64,000 nucleotides of DNA from Exophiala sp. HKRS030 (Eukaryota; Ascomycota; Eurotiomycetes; Chaetothyriales; Herpotrichiellaceae). Positions 33,611 through 44,431 of this stretch are shown one piece after another. Where the stretch lies: contig JAHWDD010000003.1 in the NCBI GenBank assembly GCA_023897205.1, positions 7,629,665 through 7,693,664 of the forward strand. The letters are read 5' to 3'. A model generated the notes under the pieces. The model worked only from the letters and a program-made list of their open reading frames with translations. It had not been told where the DNA came from and did no database searches. Within the stretch, counting starts at the first letter, position 1; each line of letters opens with the position of its first letter. The translations under genes and the position numbers were made by a program.

Positions 33611-34346
33611 ATGGCGGACGACTCTCAAGTAAGCTTGGCACCAATTCTCTTCATTTCCCCGCCTTCTCAGAGTGCGCTGGCTGCACATGCGCCTCCGTGT
33701 CTGTCTCATCATCTCTCCTCCTCGTCATACATGTCTGCTATGTTTGACCAGTTGCTGACCGTCTTCTCCTGTAGCATGAGCACACCTTCGAGTCCGCCGA
33801 TGCCGGCGCCTCGGCCACATTCCCTATGCAATGTTCCGCCTTGAGAAAGAACGGCTTCGTTGTCATCAAGGGTCGTCCTTGCAAGATCGTCGACATGTCT
33901 ACCTCCAAGACTGGCAAGCACGGTCACGCCAAGGTCCATTTGGTCGCCATCGACATCTTCACCGGCAAGAAGTTGGAAGATCTCTCTCCATCCACCCACA
34001 ACATGGAAGTCCCCAACGTCGCTCGTCGTGAATATCAATTGGTGAGAATCTTTGATAAACTATAACTCGAATGAACAAGGGCTAATAGACCTACCAGCTT
34101 GATATCACCGACGATGGCTTCTTGTCTCTCATGTCCGATGATGGTAGCACCAAGGATGATGTCAAGGTTCCAGATGGTGAAGTCGGTGAAAAGATTGAGA
34201 AGCTCTTCCGCACCGAGGAGAAGGACACTAGTGAGTTCATCACCACATAAAAACCGCAAACACGACTAACAATATGCGAAGATGTCATCGTCTTGACCGC
34301 CATGGGTGAGGAGGCTGCTATCGATGCCAAGGAGGCTCCCAAATAA
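33611..34346 (+). CDS. TIF51: Translation factor eIF5A (hypusinated)
   Basis: Essential factor that helps peptide-bond formation and termination, notably at proline stretches. Four exons: 33611-33628, 33775-34041, 34098-34230 and 34282-34346, all in phase; the 146-nt first intron after only six codons is the longest in the window. The product is 160 aa (yeast 157). The KOW/SH3-like domain carries the hypusine loop [12 protein letters not shown] with the modified lysine at residue 54; the OB-fold follows ([30 protein letters not shown]). No frame break. Long 5' introns in such genes often raise expression, which is inference here. Confidence 0.97.
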
Positions 34347-34968
34347 ATGAACGCCGAAGTGTTCAGGGGCAGCAACTTTGCCACGATAAAATCCTTCATG
34401 CCTGATGTCTCTACGGTTCACGAGCAATACAAATGTTGACACATGGCAAATGTCTCTTGGGTTGGGACCTTTGCTTTTGACAACCATCTAGCCAGCGACT
34501 TGATCGGATTTTGCCTCGAGAAGCCAAGACGAGGCTCCCATTGAATCTTGTTTTTTTTTGCCCAAAAAGCAATCATCAACGACGGCAATGATTATGGGTA
34601 GCCTCGAGCATATTTTGAAGACTGTTAGAAAATCAAAGCAATTCCTGAGCCCAACTCGAGTAGTGCAAAAGTATTTAAAGAGTATTTCGCTGTGCAAGAC
34701 GTTCCCATAACTCGCAAGAATCTAAGAAATAAATATCTGCTGCGTGATTGGCCCAAATATGTCAGAGGGTCACCTGAAAGACGATTAATCGAGTTATTCT
34801 TGAGAGGAACCCCAATTTCAGTTATTTAGGACAGAGGGCTATATGTTGGGTGTTCAGGCTTTTGTGACATCGTATGGATGATTGGTGAGGTAGATTAAGA
34901 TCTGTGTTGAATCACAATGAACATCCATTTCCTCATGACTACGTTCTCAATAGCAAACTTGTCCCAGG
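34347..34968. other. Gap: eIF5A 3' flank and Rrn7 upstream region
   Basis: About 620 bases between two genes on the same strand. Contains a T9 run near 34550 and AT-rich stretches; no supported gene or RNA. Confidence 0.45.
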
Positions 34969-37433
34969 ATGAATGATGAAGATCCGTGCAGTCAATGTGG
35001 CTCTACTGAATTCAACCTCGAAGATGATGGTAGGACTTACTGTGCCAACGGTCATGATCAAGGTCGTGGCGTAATCACTGGCGAAGACGAGGCAGATTTT
35101 GGTCGATTGGGCAAAGTCGTGAGAAAGAAGGTACCGAAGACGAAAGTGAAGGCTTCCAAGAGTGAGTCCTTGGCCTTTGTTTCTCTCAACGAAATATTGC
35201 ACCGTTGTTCTCGGGGCGGTGGAAGGCAAATATCTCTCTGTTGTGTTCTACGGTGTCTCTAATCTCTTTTTCTGTTCACTCATAGTTCTGCGAGGCGTCA
35301 AGGCATATCAGCTGTATCTTCAGATCTGGCAGTTGATCCTTTGGAAGCAATGCTATATACTGATTCACGAGAAGGGCATACCATCAGATTTATGGGTGAG
35401 TGCTCTATTTCAAGTCCACTACAAACTGGTCCTCCAAGGTAAAGCCTAGGCTAATATCGCGCCAGGGTATCGTCCGCGATCTATGGACTTTATGGCTTCA
35501 GAAGCTGGAGCCTCGTCTACAGGAAGAATCAGCAGATGGAGTCCCAGATCTGCATAGCCAGAACGAGTCTGGGGCCGAGCAAGACCTTTACGATTCATCT
35601 GAAAACGACGCCGACGAGGAGCAAGATCGGCCAGGAAAAAATGCCATGCAATCCGGCCCAAAGCTGATAGACACAGTCGTCTTGCTGTACATCTCAACTC
35701 TGCTGGTCCGCTACTTCACCCCGTTGGATACGCTGCACAAGTGGCTCACTCTTTCAACAATTCCCTATATTCGTGCTATACGACATATCCCCCATGATAT
35801 GCTCTCTCGTCTTCCCAGTGAATACCACCACTCTTTCGACCCAATACGTGTTCCCACTAGGGATAATTTGCAACGAGCGATATATCTCCGGGTCATCATG
35901 TTCCATTTCTACTTTGGCATGTCAACACCAGCACTGAACCGAAATCTGTTACTTGTTCACTACATGCGTGAGTTAGCATTGCCGTTGGAGGTCTATGGGT
36001 TGGCAAGACGGGTAGCGAAGATTCTCGGGTTTACATTCTCCTACCAAGACGATGAAGATGACGACGGGGATGACAGAAGAGGAGGGAGCACTGGGGACAA
36101 GCAAGCATCAAGACGCCATGCCACTTCATACCCCGAAGCGCAAGCCATCTCGTCAATCATGATCGCAACAAAATTGCTCTTCCCCCTCTCTCAGTCACCA
36201 ACACCTGCGACACATGGCGATTCTACGCTTTTCGATACAAGGTTAAGCCCGAACACGATGCTTCAACTGGACTGGAACTCATGGCTCGAAGCAAAAGAGA
36301 ACTTCGACGCCGCGGTGACTGAACTAGAGACCGATCACGGGAAACGAATGAAGCCAGGCACTGAACTCAACATCACTGAGGAGGACATCCTGGCCATGCC
36401 GGAAAGCCAGCTCGACCAATATATGGATTGGTATCAGGAAACGTGGATCGGCGCACCCAGTGGTAGTGGTTCAACTCAAAACGGTAGCAGTGGCAATACT
36501 GGAGACCAGTCTCAACAGCAAAGGTCATCAACTCAAGACGAACAAACCACCGGCATCGACAGGACCATCCTCAATCTCTTCCCTCTGCATCCACTGCCGC
36601 AGAACCCAGCCACGACCCATCACACTAACCATCCTACAGCACAGTCCGAGCGGCAGCGCACCGCTCTACTCGACAAACGGATCCAGAGTGTCCAAGCGAG
36701 TCTGACGCCGGTACAGAACGCCATTGCCTCTGCCCCTGCCATCTCCACCACCACACCCACTGAGACGGCATCAGACAGTCCAAGCCATCACCACCACCAC
36801 CAATACCGCCCGACCCGTACGCAACCACTCCTTCACCCCCAACTCCCGCGCTACCCACACCTCACGACGCCAGCCGACCTGCACCGCGCCGGCCATATAG
36901 TCCAAACACTGCACGAGGAAGCCGCACGGGCGGCCTGCCTGAGCGTGCCGGCACTACTGCGCGCCGTGAACCGGGCCGAAGACAGACTGGAGACCTGGCG
37001 ACGCGCGAGACGGAGGGCCGAGATGTTCGGTGAGGACGAGAAAGATGTTGGTTTAGTAGTACCAGCGACAGCAGCAGCAGTAGGAGAAGAGGAGACGGGA
37101 GGGGGGCTACAGGACAGATTCGATGATGAGGTTGGCGATAGATATCGCGATTATCATGGCGTTGTGTCGACACCGGGCACGCTGTTGGCCAGGGACATGC
37201 TCGGTATGGATCTGAGAGGAGGAGGAGGAGGAGGAGGAGGAGGAGGAGGAGGAGGAGGAGAAGCTCATACCGCTTTCACATCGCCGTTGGGGAGGGCCAA
37301 CTATGTGGATGGAGACGAGGATGACGATGAGGATGAGGACGAAGATGGCGACGAGGTCATGTCGGGTATTGATTCAGACGAGGATGACGATGAGGATGAA
37401 GATACACGGATGCAGTTCCTGCCGGAGATGTGA
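34969..37433 (+). CDS. RRN7: RNA polymerase I core factor subunit Rrn7 (TAF1B-like)
   Basis: TFIIB-like subunit of the Pol I core factor that starts rRNA transcription. Exons 34969-35161, 35286-35395 and 35466-37433, in phase, giving 756 aa (longer than yeast, 514). The N-terminal zinc ribbon is clear: Cys7-x2-Cys10 and Cys25-x3-His29 around CGSTEFNLEDDGRTYCANGH. Next comes the first cyclin-like fold (RGVKAYQLYLQIWQLILWKQ, then IHEKGIPSDLWGIVRDLWT) and a second helical region with MFHFYFGMSTPALNRNLLLV. The C-terminal third is low-complexity: a His/Thr/Pro-rich segment, 14 glycines from a GGA microsatellite (37215-37260) and an Asp/Glu tail. A G6 run at 37101-37106 is intact. No frame break. 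Confidence 0.9.
37215..37260 (+). repeat. (GGA)n microsatellite coding for poly-glycine in Rrn7
   Basis: About 15 GGA triplets inside the Rrn7 coding region, translated as 14 consecutive glycines. Being a triplet repeat, length change would keep the frame. Confidence 0.9.
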
Positions 37434-37860
37434 ATTTTGTTGTCTTCTATCGTGTGGTCATGTCTTGTACAACTATAGACCATAAGTCATTCTACATGTG
37501 TGACAGTAAGGCGGGTGGCACAGGTGTACATCAAAGTCTTATGATTGCTCTTTATTGAGAGAAGGTTGCGTCCTTAGAGGCGGTGTCATCATTTGCTTGT
37601 GAATACTGAACAGCGAAAGGGATATTCAGTGAAATAGGTATCGAGCAATTCTTGCCAGGGGAAATCAAATAGCTTTTTATATCCCCACCTTGGTGTTGCT
37701 CAGATGCGGTTCCTTATTTATACATATATACACGTCTGCTCAGTTCGCACCCAGCCACGGGAGAACAGACGTGAGCGAAACGTCGTGCTCGCAAGGCACT
37801 AAGATCAGGCTGATCGTTACTTCGAAATGTGTCATCTCACCACAACAAAAAACAACCAGA
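37434..37860. other. Gap between convergent Rrn7 and uS7m genes
   Basis: 427 bases of shared 3' flank; no supported feature. Confidence 0.45.
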
Positions 37861-39071
37861 CTAGAACCTGACGGATCTGGTGACTCTCTTGACGGCGCCA
37901 TGCCTGACATTGGCTCTCGCAGTAATGCCCTGCTTGTGCAACATGTTCCTACGTTCCCAAGCGCCGCTCTTGCCCTCGGCGACATTGATGATCTCCTTGG
38001 CGATACGATCCGACAATTTCACATCCTTGCGTTTCTCTGCAGCGTCAAGGATCCACCGGATCGCCATGCGCCGTCTCTGTTTGATCTGCAGCGGACTGGG
38101 CACTTGCATTGACTGGCCACCTCCGAGTTGACCCTTGAGGAGTTTGATCTTGACGAGGGGCGCTAGGCTGTCGATTGTCGCCGTGAGGTATTGCACTGGT
38201 GAGAGCGAGAGTGATTCAGTGGGGATGGAGCTGACGAGGTCACGCCCGCTGCCGAGCATGCTGCCTTGTGGTGAGGGGGCAGTGCGCAGGACATCGAGGA
38301 TTTCGGCCATGTGCTGTTGTGAAGACGTGTTAGCGGACAGAGAAAGGGAGGCTGCGGATGCAGGAGGAAGGGATAGCATCATCACGTACACGTTGCGCCT
38401 GGCTTAGTTTACCATGTCTCATGATCATCTTGGTGACTTGGTCGAGGACGGGATCGTATCGGTGCTTGAAGTTGCTTTGCTTTGACCACGTAGCCAGATC
38501 TGGGAGCGGGAATTTGTGTCCTAATCCTGCATCTGGGTATTCTAGGCCCACGGCGTGTGTAGTTTGAAATTGTACCAGGTCAGGCCGCGCCGGGCGTCGG
38601 GCACTGGTTGAGTATGATCTTGTTCCGGAAGGGTTGCTGTTCTTGATTTCTTGTTTCAGGACCTCGGGGCATTCTTCTGAGCTTCCTTGTCGCGTTTGAG
38701 GATCTTCAAATGGAAAGACTCGTCAGAAATCATGCGCCTTATAACAGGGGAATTGGCGAATAGACGAGATGTCGGAAGGATGCCAAACTTACCTCCTGTA
38801 CTGGTGTGCCTTGTTCTATATCCGGAGGTGTGTCTCCGGTGATTTTATCCATAGCAGCCTGCTCTTCAGAGACGTGTGGGAGTTGATTTTGACTGGGACT
38901 TTGGGTCAACCTTGCATCGACAGGTGTAGTTGCTGGTTGCTGTTGTTTGGTGGCATCGTTGCTGTTTGCTCGTTGCTGTGGCACCGATGAGGCGAACGAA
39001 ACCCGACATGTCGACGGTTTGCTCCGGTAGGCCACAGACCGAGCAGTGAAGAGAGACAATCGTGGCGGCAT
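37861..39071 (-). CDS. RSM7: Mitochondrial small-subunit ribosomal protein uS7m (one apparent frameshift)
   Basis: Mitoribosomal protein that organises the 3' major domain of the small rRNA. Exons 38793-39071, 38390-38703 and 37861-38313, introns 89 and 76 nt. The ATG at 39071 starts MPPRLSLFTARSVAYRSK, a basic mitochondrial presequence; the frame upstream uses only a TTG. The uS7 domain runs from about residue 160 (RYDPVLDQVTKMIMRHGKLS) to the end (QIKQRRRMAIRWILDAAEKR, ERRNMLHKQGITARANVRHG). The frame breaks at 38666-38669 (GGGG, plus strand); one more base reads KRDKEAQKNAPEVLKQEIK and makes exon 2 exactly 105 codons. Full length about 348 aa, the long N-terminal extension being usual for fungal uS7m. 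Confidence 0.93.
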
Positions 39072-39537
39072 CGTTATGGAATGAGTATTGGACAAAATTC
39101 GGACGTCATGTACATAGTATCTAGAGATTGAAGCTGAGAGAAAGTCTCCGCCAAGGCTCTCACGTGATACACTCCCTCCACATCAACGTCATGATGGTTT
39201 TTGGAGTTGTCAATGCACGATATCCCCAAGTTGGGTGTTTCTGATGTTAAGATGAGGCAAACCTGTGTCCGATTGGGGAACAATTGGAAGTATATCACCG
39301 GAAAGGAGTCTTTGAACATGATAAAAATACACTTGGGAACGCCAGAACGTGTCTGCCACTAAATATGTTTACCTGTATCCTTTTGTGCCGCTTTCCCCAA
39401 AGTAAAGAAAACCTCGCTAGAATAGAGTAAACATGGCCCACTGAGTAAAGAACAACATAAGAAATGTTTTCTGCAGCTCCTCCGTCGTAGGGGTACTCGC
39501 ATTAGTATTCCGGCGAGAATCCTAGAGGTCCCTTTCC
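39072..39537. other. Gap: uS7m upstream and Vcx1 3' flank
   Basis: 466 bases between two minus-strand genes. No supported gene or RNA; presumed promoter of uS7m and 3' UTR of Vcx1. Confidence 0.45.
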
Positions 39538-40955
39538 TCACTTTCCACCAAAACTAAATCCTCCCAGGTTCAATCCGCCAGATCCGACGTCATCTGGCAA
39601 AACATAGAATGCCAGTGCAATGATGATGTACATTCCCAAACACAACAAGCCCTCGAGGTAATTCGACTTGCCGTCCTGGATCAACAAAACCACAACGAGC
39701 GAGGCAAGGAAGAATGAGACGGTCTCAAAAGTCTCGAAGTGCAAGGTCATAGGCTTGTCGATAATCCAACCAAGGACTACCAAGAATGGAGTGACAAATA
39801 GTGCAATCTGCAAGCTAGAGCCGATTGCGACGCCGATAGCTAGATCCATTTTATTCTTCCAGGCGACAATGACGGCGGTAACATGCTCAGCGGCATTTCC
39901 GACAATTGGAATCAAAATCAGACCAATGAAAGTCTTGCTGATATGGGCCTCTTGAACAATGGCATCGATACTGTCTACCAGGTATTCTGCGCAAATGGCA
40001 ACCAACAGTGTGACGAAAACCAAGGCGGCTCCTGCAGACCACGGGCCCAGCAGCTCAGGTTCGTTGCTCTCTTGCTCTTGGGCTTCAGCATCATCAAAGA
40101 GTTCTGCATGTGATCTGAGCTGGAAATACAAGTATGCAACATAAATAAGGAGAAGAATGATTGATGTTCCTCTTGAGAGTATCATGATATTATCTTCCTG
40201 TGCGTCACTTTTGTCCATGACGGCATAGAGAGTTGCGGGAATGATGAGAGAGGATGTTGCGACGGTCATGAGGGATGACATGGTAGATGCAACGGTCGAG
40301 TTGAAAGTTTGCTCCTGATGGCGGATACCACCAGCGAAGAAACAACAGCCGAGAACGAGAAGAATGTTGGACAAGATGCTACCGAGCATGGAGGCCTGAA
40401 CGATACGGATTTCGTTTGCCCGCAAAGCGATGATGCTCACCTGTCAGATAATGATTAGCCATGGTTCACACGATGGCCGTGCGTAAAATGGGGAGAATTT
40501 ACAATTAGTTCGACGGCATTTCCAAAGGTCGCATTGAGAAGACCACCGAGCGTCTGGCCAAGTGGTACAGCAAGCTCTTCGGTCGCAAAGGCCAGGAGGG
40601 AAGCAAGTGGGACGATTGCGACAAAGTTGAGACAAAACTGTGCGACGGGTGACCAGTCGAGGAGGCCGGAGATGATGCCAATGGGTACAAAGACCAGTAG
40701 GACATTTACATAGTTTGTCTTGAGAACCTCCCACGTGGTATGTAGGATCAGCGCGGGAATGCGTATGGCGGCATTGTCGTGCTCGTAGTACGGGGTACCA
40801 GAGTCGGTGGTCAGATGTCTTGAGAGCAGGTTCGTTCTCTCGTTTGGTTCGGCGTCGCCGTTGGGACCGTTATGTTCAGGCATGGAATCGGTGGCAGTCA
40901 AGGAGAACTTCTTGCGTATCTTGCTCGCAGCTAGATTGTTGGACGTCGCCGCCAT
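39538..40955 (-). CDS. VCX1: Vacuolar Ca2+/H+ antiporter Vcx1 (CAX family)
   Basis: Proton-driven exchanger that loads Ca2+ into the vacuole after a cytosolic calcium rise. Exons 40503-40955 and 39538-40440 with a 62-nt intron, 451 aa (yeast 411). The two pseudo-repeat signature motifs of CAX proteins are complete: c-1 [16 protein letters not shown] (about residues 142-157, spanning the splice junction) and c-2 [20 protein letters not shown] (about 330-350). About 11 membrane helices; the acidic loop between the repeats ([17 protein letters not shown]) is typical. The N-terminus (about 1-75) is cytosolic and soluble. No frame break. With Yvc1 in the same window it covers both uptake and release of vacuolar calcium; the two are 34 kb apart, so no co-regulation is implied. 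Confidence 0.95.
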
Positions 40956-41555
40956 GGCGAAGTCCGACGAGTCAGCTTAAGACGACTTGGAGGGGAAACT
41001 GGCAGTGAAATAAGACGGGCGCAGGGATTAGAGGAGAGTGTGGTCGGGAGGCATGCAGATGAGGTGGCACGAAAGGAACGAGGCAGACAAGGCGAACAAG
41101 GCGTACACGGTGACTGGGGGGGAGGTTTATAACATACCCATATGATGTTTGAAAGTGGCAGGGTCCGAGACAGGAAGAGAAAAGAGAGAATAGCACGACG
41201 ACTTTGTTCGGGATTGAAGTTGAAGGATGGTAGCAAAACACCGTTCACAGCGCCTGGACAATGGGAAAGTTGCTGCGGCCAAGGTGGACGGAGATGACTT
41301 GGCAGAATAGCTTCAGTCAGGGAAGCTGTGGCTCAACGAGTCACAGAGGGTGACCGAGTCTCAAGGTCCCTTCTGGCTGGTTGGCAGTCCATCCACAGTT
41401 CTTAATTGTCAGAGTCAAAGCTCGATAGTCGATCGAGAGGTGATGGATGACTGCGGCAAGATTGATTTCTGGGGTCGAGTGTTTGTCAAAGTCGCTCATA
41501 CCTACTCCATACTGTACAGTGGCTGGTTAGCTTGTAGTAAAGGTAGGCACGGGGA

Positions 41556-41586
41556 GGATAGGTGATAGGTGGATAGGTGGATAGGT
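41556..41586 (+). repeat. GGATAGGT short tandem repeat
   Basis: Four imperfect copies of an 8-base unit (GGATAGGT, one copy shortened to GATAGGT) in the gene-poor stretch. Confidence 0.7.
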
Positions 41587-41660
41587 CATGACGGTGATGC
41601 TGTCTCATGGCTCTGTGCCTCTGACGCAGTTACTAGTGGCAGACTCGCAGATGCAAACGG

Positions 41661-41710
41661 GGCATCAATGGGCATCTATGGGCACCGATGGGCACCGATG
41701 GGGCATCTAT
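41661..41710 (+). repeat. 10-bp minisatellite
   Basis: Five tandem copies of a 10-base unit of the form GGCATCTATG / GGCACCGATG, two of them identical and adjacent (41681-41700). Non-coding. Confidence 0.75.
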
Positions 41711-43176
41711 CCGGCATCACTAAAGACAAGACTTGTGAATGGGTACGGATGGGCCAAGCTTATCGACCCGGAACCTCTCACAGTTGGCGCTAGAGGGCAC
41801 TGCCACACTTGGCACATTCATGCTTACCAGGGTGGTTGCTAGGCGCTGGCTGGGCATGCTGGGCCCTGGAGAGCAGCCACTGGTGCATGGTCACGATGGT
41901 TCACCGGGTACCAAGGCTCCATGCAAACTTCCAAAGTGCCTGTCTCCGCAGGTGCCTTGTTAGGTGCCTGTGGGCGTTTGCAGAAGACTCTTACGGAGTA
42001 GTTAGTGGGAGTACTTACTAGTTAGCGACAGGCGCTAGGCATTAATCCGATAACCTACACCTTGACACAACCTCAGATGCTTTGATCAAACCACCACTCG
42101 CATCGTGCGGTGTTTCTTACTCTCCCAGTCCTTTTACCACTGAGATGCCACTTGCGTCCGATCTAGGCTCATTCTCACGACTGGATCAACAGGCTCATCA
42201 GCCGTTCCAGCATGCCAATACGCTCTCACATGCCATAAGAGTTTGCTGTATTCCCATCTGCCATCAAATGATCTGCAGGAAAATGTCTCGAAGACCCCTG
42301 CTTTACCGAGCAGAACGATTTGAAACGAGGCGCAGCAGGATTTTAATCTTCCCCCAGTAGGTGCTCAGCACAATTTGGAAGCTTCAAGTTCGACCTACAT
42401 ATTCCAGAAGAGGCAGCACCCGCCCGCCGTAGAGCTATTCAACCAATCAAGTACAGCATTGGATGCCTGGCAAACCACAACAGCCGAGGACCTCCGGGCT
42501 GCCTGGGGCGATCAGGATGTTGCCTTAGGTACCAAAGTAGCCCAGGTCAGGCACTTGAAGGAGGCACTGGAGGTAAGTTAATTGAGACGTCCGCGGTGCT
42601 TGGGCACCTAATTAGTCAACTGGTACTTGACTACCTGGTGGTTAGTACTCGACTAGTTAGTGCCCAGGTTGCCTGTGCGTGCCCGTGGTAGACCTTAGCT
42701 AGGCACGAGCCTGCTAAGCACCTCAATCCAGTGTCCAGGCAATCGATACCCTCATCAATATGATCATGTATGCTTCGCTGAAAGAAACCCGGCTACGAGC
42801 TACAACCTGATCCGTCCTCAGTCCTGACATGCTCATCATAACTTGGTACGTAAATGCTACAGTCGGCCGCCGCATGTCAGAGTGTGCCCGGTAGCATTTT
42901 GTCTGCCCACGGCTCTACTCCAGGTGATCATCGTCCTGGCAGAATCCGCGGTTCGATTTGTTAACATTGAAGTTGGGTTGTAATCAACTCCTGCTACAAT
43001 CATTCGCTTCGGATCCTAGTAGACTGCTTCCTTACCGAGCAAGATGGAAATTGAGATTTGCCAGTAAGTGCTGAGTCGCCAGATTTCTAAGGTTGAGATG
43101 CTGCTGATAAAGCCTAGTTGAATTACTTCTTGGCCAACCACACATACATACTTATCGAATCAAGCGTGACCATGTC

Positions 43177-44431
43177 CTATCGGAGACTTGAGAAACTGTT
43201 TCTTGACGCCACAGCTTCAACTGCTTCCTTCTCTTTCTCGGCCACATCAACCTCCTCAAACATCCCGTCAGGTACGGTACAAAATTCCATCTCCGCCTCC
43301 GCCATTTGACTTGTCGCCACCACTGTCGCGGTAGTCGTCGTCGTCGTCGTCGTCGTGGTTGTTACTGATTTCGGCTTCATCATCGTCCTCCAGCTCATCT
43401 TTCGTCTCCCATGCGGATCACCCCCGGTGGCTATCGAGTTTACCGAGACTGTTCTCTGCGTACTACGCAGCATTCTCGGACATACTCGATTGATCAAAGG
43501 CCGGAATGTCGGTAAGCAACCACAGATGATGCACGTGTTGATCTCGATCGCCGACCACATGGCAGCTCGAGCATTATGGTAGGTCGGATCTTTGGAGCTC
43601 CCGATGATCTTGAGAGAATGTAACCTCAACATCGCCGTGATGCAGCCAAAGCCCCCAACACGAAGACAAAGATCAGGCTGTATTTCTGCCTTTTTGGTAT
43701 ATGCAGAGTTTTGAGTATCGGGATCGGCAATACGCAAATTGCAATGTCGGAGAAGATGGCCACCCATGCGTTCGTGAACCACCATGCCGTCAGGTTTACA
43801 CAGTGCCCCCAGCTATGGATCTGTCCCAGAAATATGGTGTAGGTCGACATACAAGTGCTGCTCCCACGAATCCGACTGTGGCGTAAGTGGCATTGAATAT
43901 GAGCAATATCCAAGTCGCTTGGCGATACCGTTTATCTTGGAAGAATCGAAGGAATTGCATCAAAATGGAAATTTTGGCGCAAAGCAGCGACAACGTGTAT
44001 AGGTATATGCTTGCGAAGAATGCCTGCAGGAGACCTTGGTATCAGCTCTTCTTTTCTCCAAGAAATCGCTGTGCCTCGATTGCTCTAGCATATTGCCTGT
44101 CTCCAGCTTGTACTCACCTTCATCATTTGCACAATTTGCCCTGGTTGAAGATCATGAATGTGTTGTCCCAGGCCATGCTGCCGCTCTGAACCTCCATCAG
44201 CATCGAGTCCTGACGTGGCCGACCAAAACAGAACCATGGTAAAAAAAGCTTACCTATCTCAATGGCCGCAGAAACACCGAAACTGAACACCGCAGCCATC
44301 CCCATGAGCCAATCGTCCAAACCAACATGTCTGACCAGGAAGATTCTCGTGGCGAGTCTGGTGATGACGAAAACGCTGGCCAGGGACGAAAAAATCATCG
44401 ACACCATGACCGTGTAAGTTCCCAGCTCCAT
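43177..44431 (-). CDS. Rhodopsin-like / Pth11-type seven-helix fungal membrane protein (two apparent frameshifts)
   Basis: Fungal integral membrane protein of the rhodopsin-domain/Pth11-related superfamily, often linked to surface sensing; the ligand is unknown. Exons 44254-44431, 44118-44209 and 43177-44023; introns 44 and 94 nt. The first intron is open in one frame and hides the switch to HGLGQHIHDLQPGQIVQMMK, which fits the family consensus. Other landmarks: LDDWLMGMAAVFSFGV, KISILMQFLRFFQDKRYRQA, CVNLTAWWFTNAWVAIFSDI, AAMWSAIEINTCIICGCLPT. The third exon loses frame twice, at CCCCC runs 43806-43810 and 43652-43656 (plus strand); one base each restores 372 aa. The cytosolic tail has 11 threonines from a trinucleotide repeat. 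The short length lacks the CFEM domain of true Pth11. Confidence 0.85.
43334..43357 (+). repeat. (GTC)n microsatellite coding for poly-threonine
   Basis: Eight tandem GTC triplets on the plus strand, read as consecutive Thr codons (ACG/ACA) in the tail of the minus-strand rhodopsin-like protein. Confidence 0.85.

Larger units (their letters stand above)
40956..43176. other. Gene-poor 2.2 kb with short tandem repeats
   Basis: The right part of this stretch shows no frame with family resemblance. It starts with the Vcx1 upstream region and holds two short tandem repeats (41556-41586 and 41661-41710) and a patch rich in TTAGT/ACTAG words around 41990-42060 and 42600-42670. The frame at 42375-42581 (68 codons) is not supported. 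It may hold a decayed element, but I cannot show ends or a transposase. Confidence 0.4.

Noticed and set aside
41250..43170. Decayed transposon in the gene-poor stretch
   Set aside because: No transposase-like frame, terminal repeats or target duplication found; only short tandem repeats are certain.
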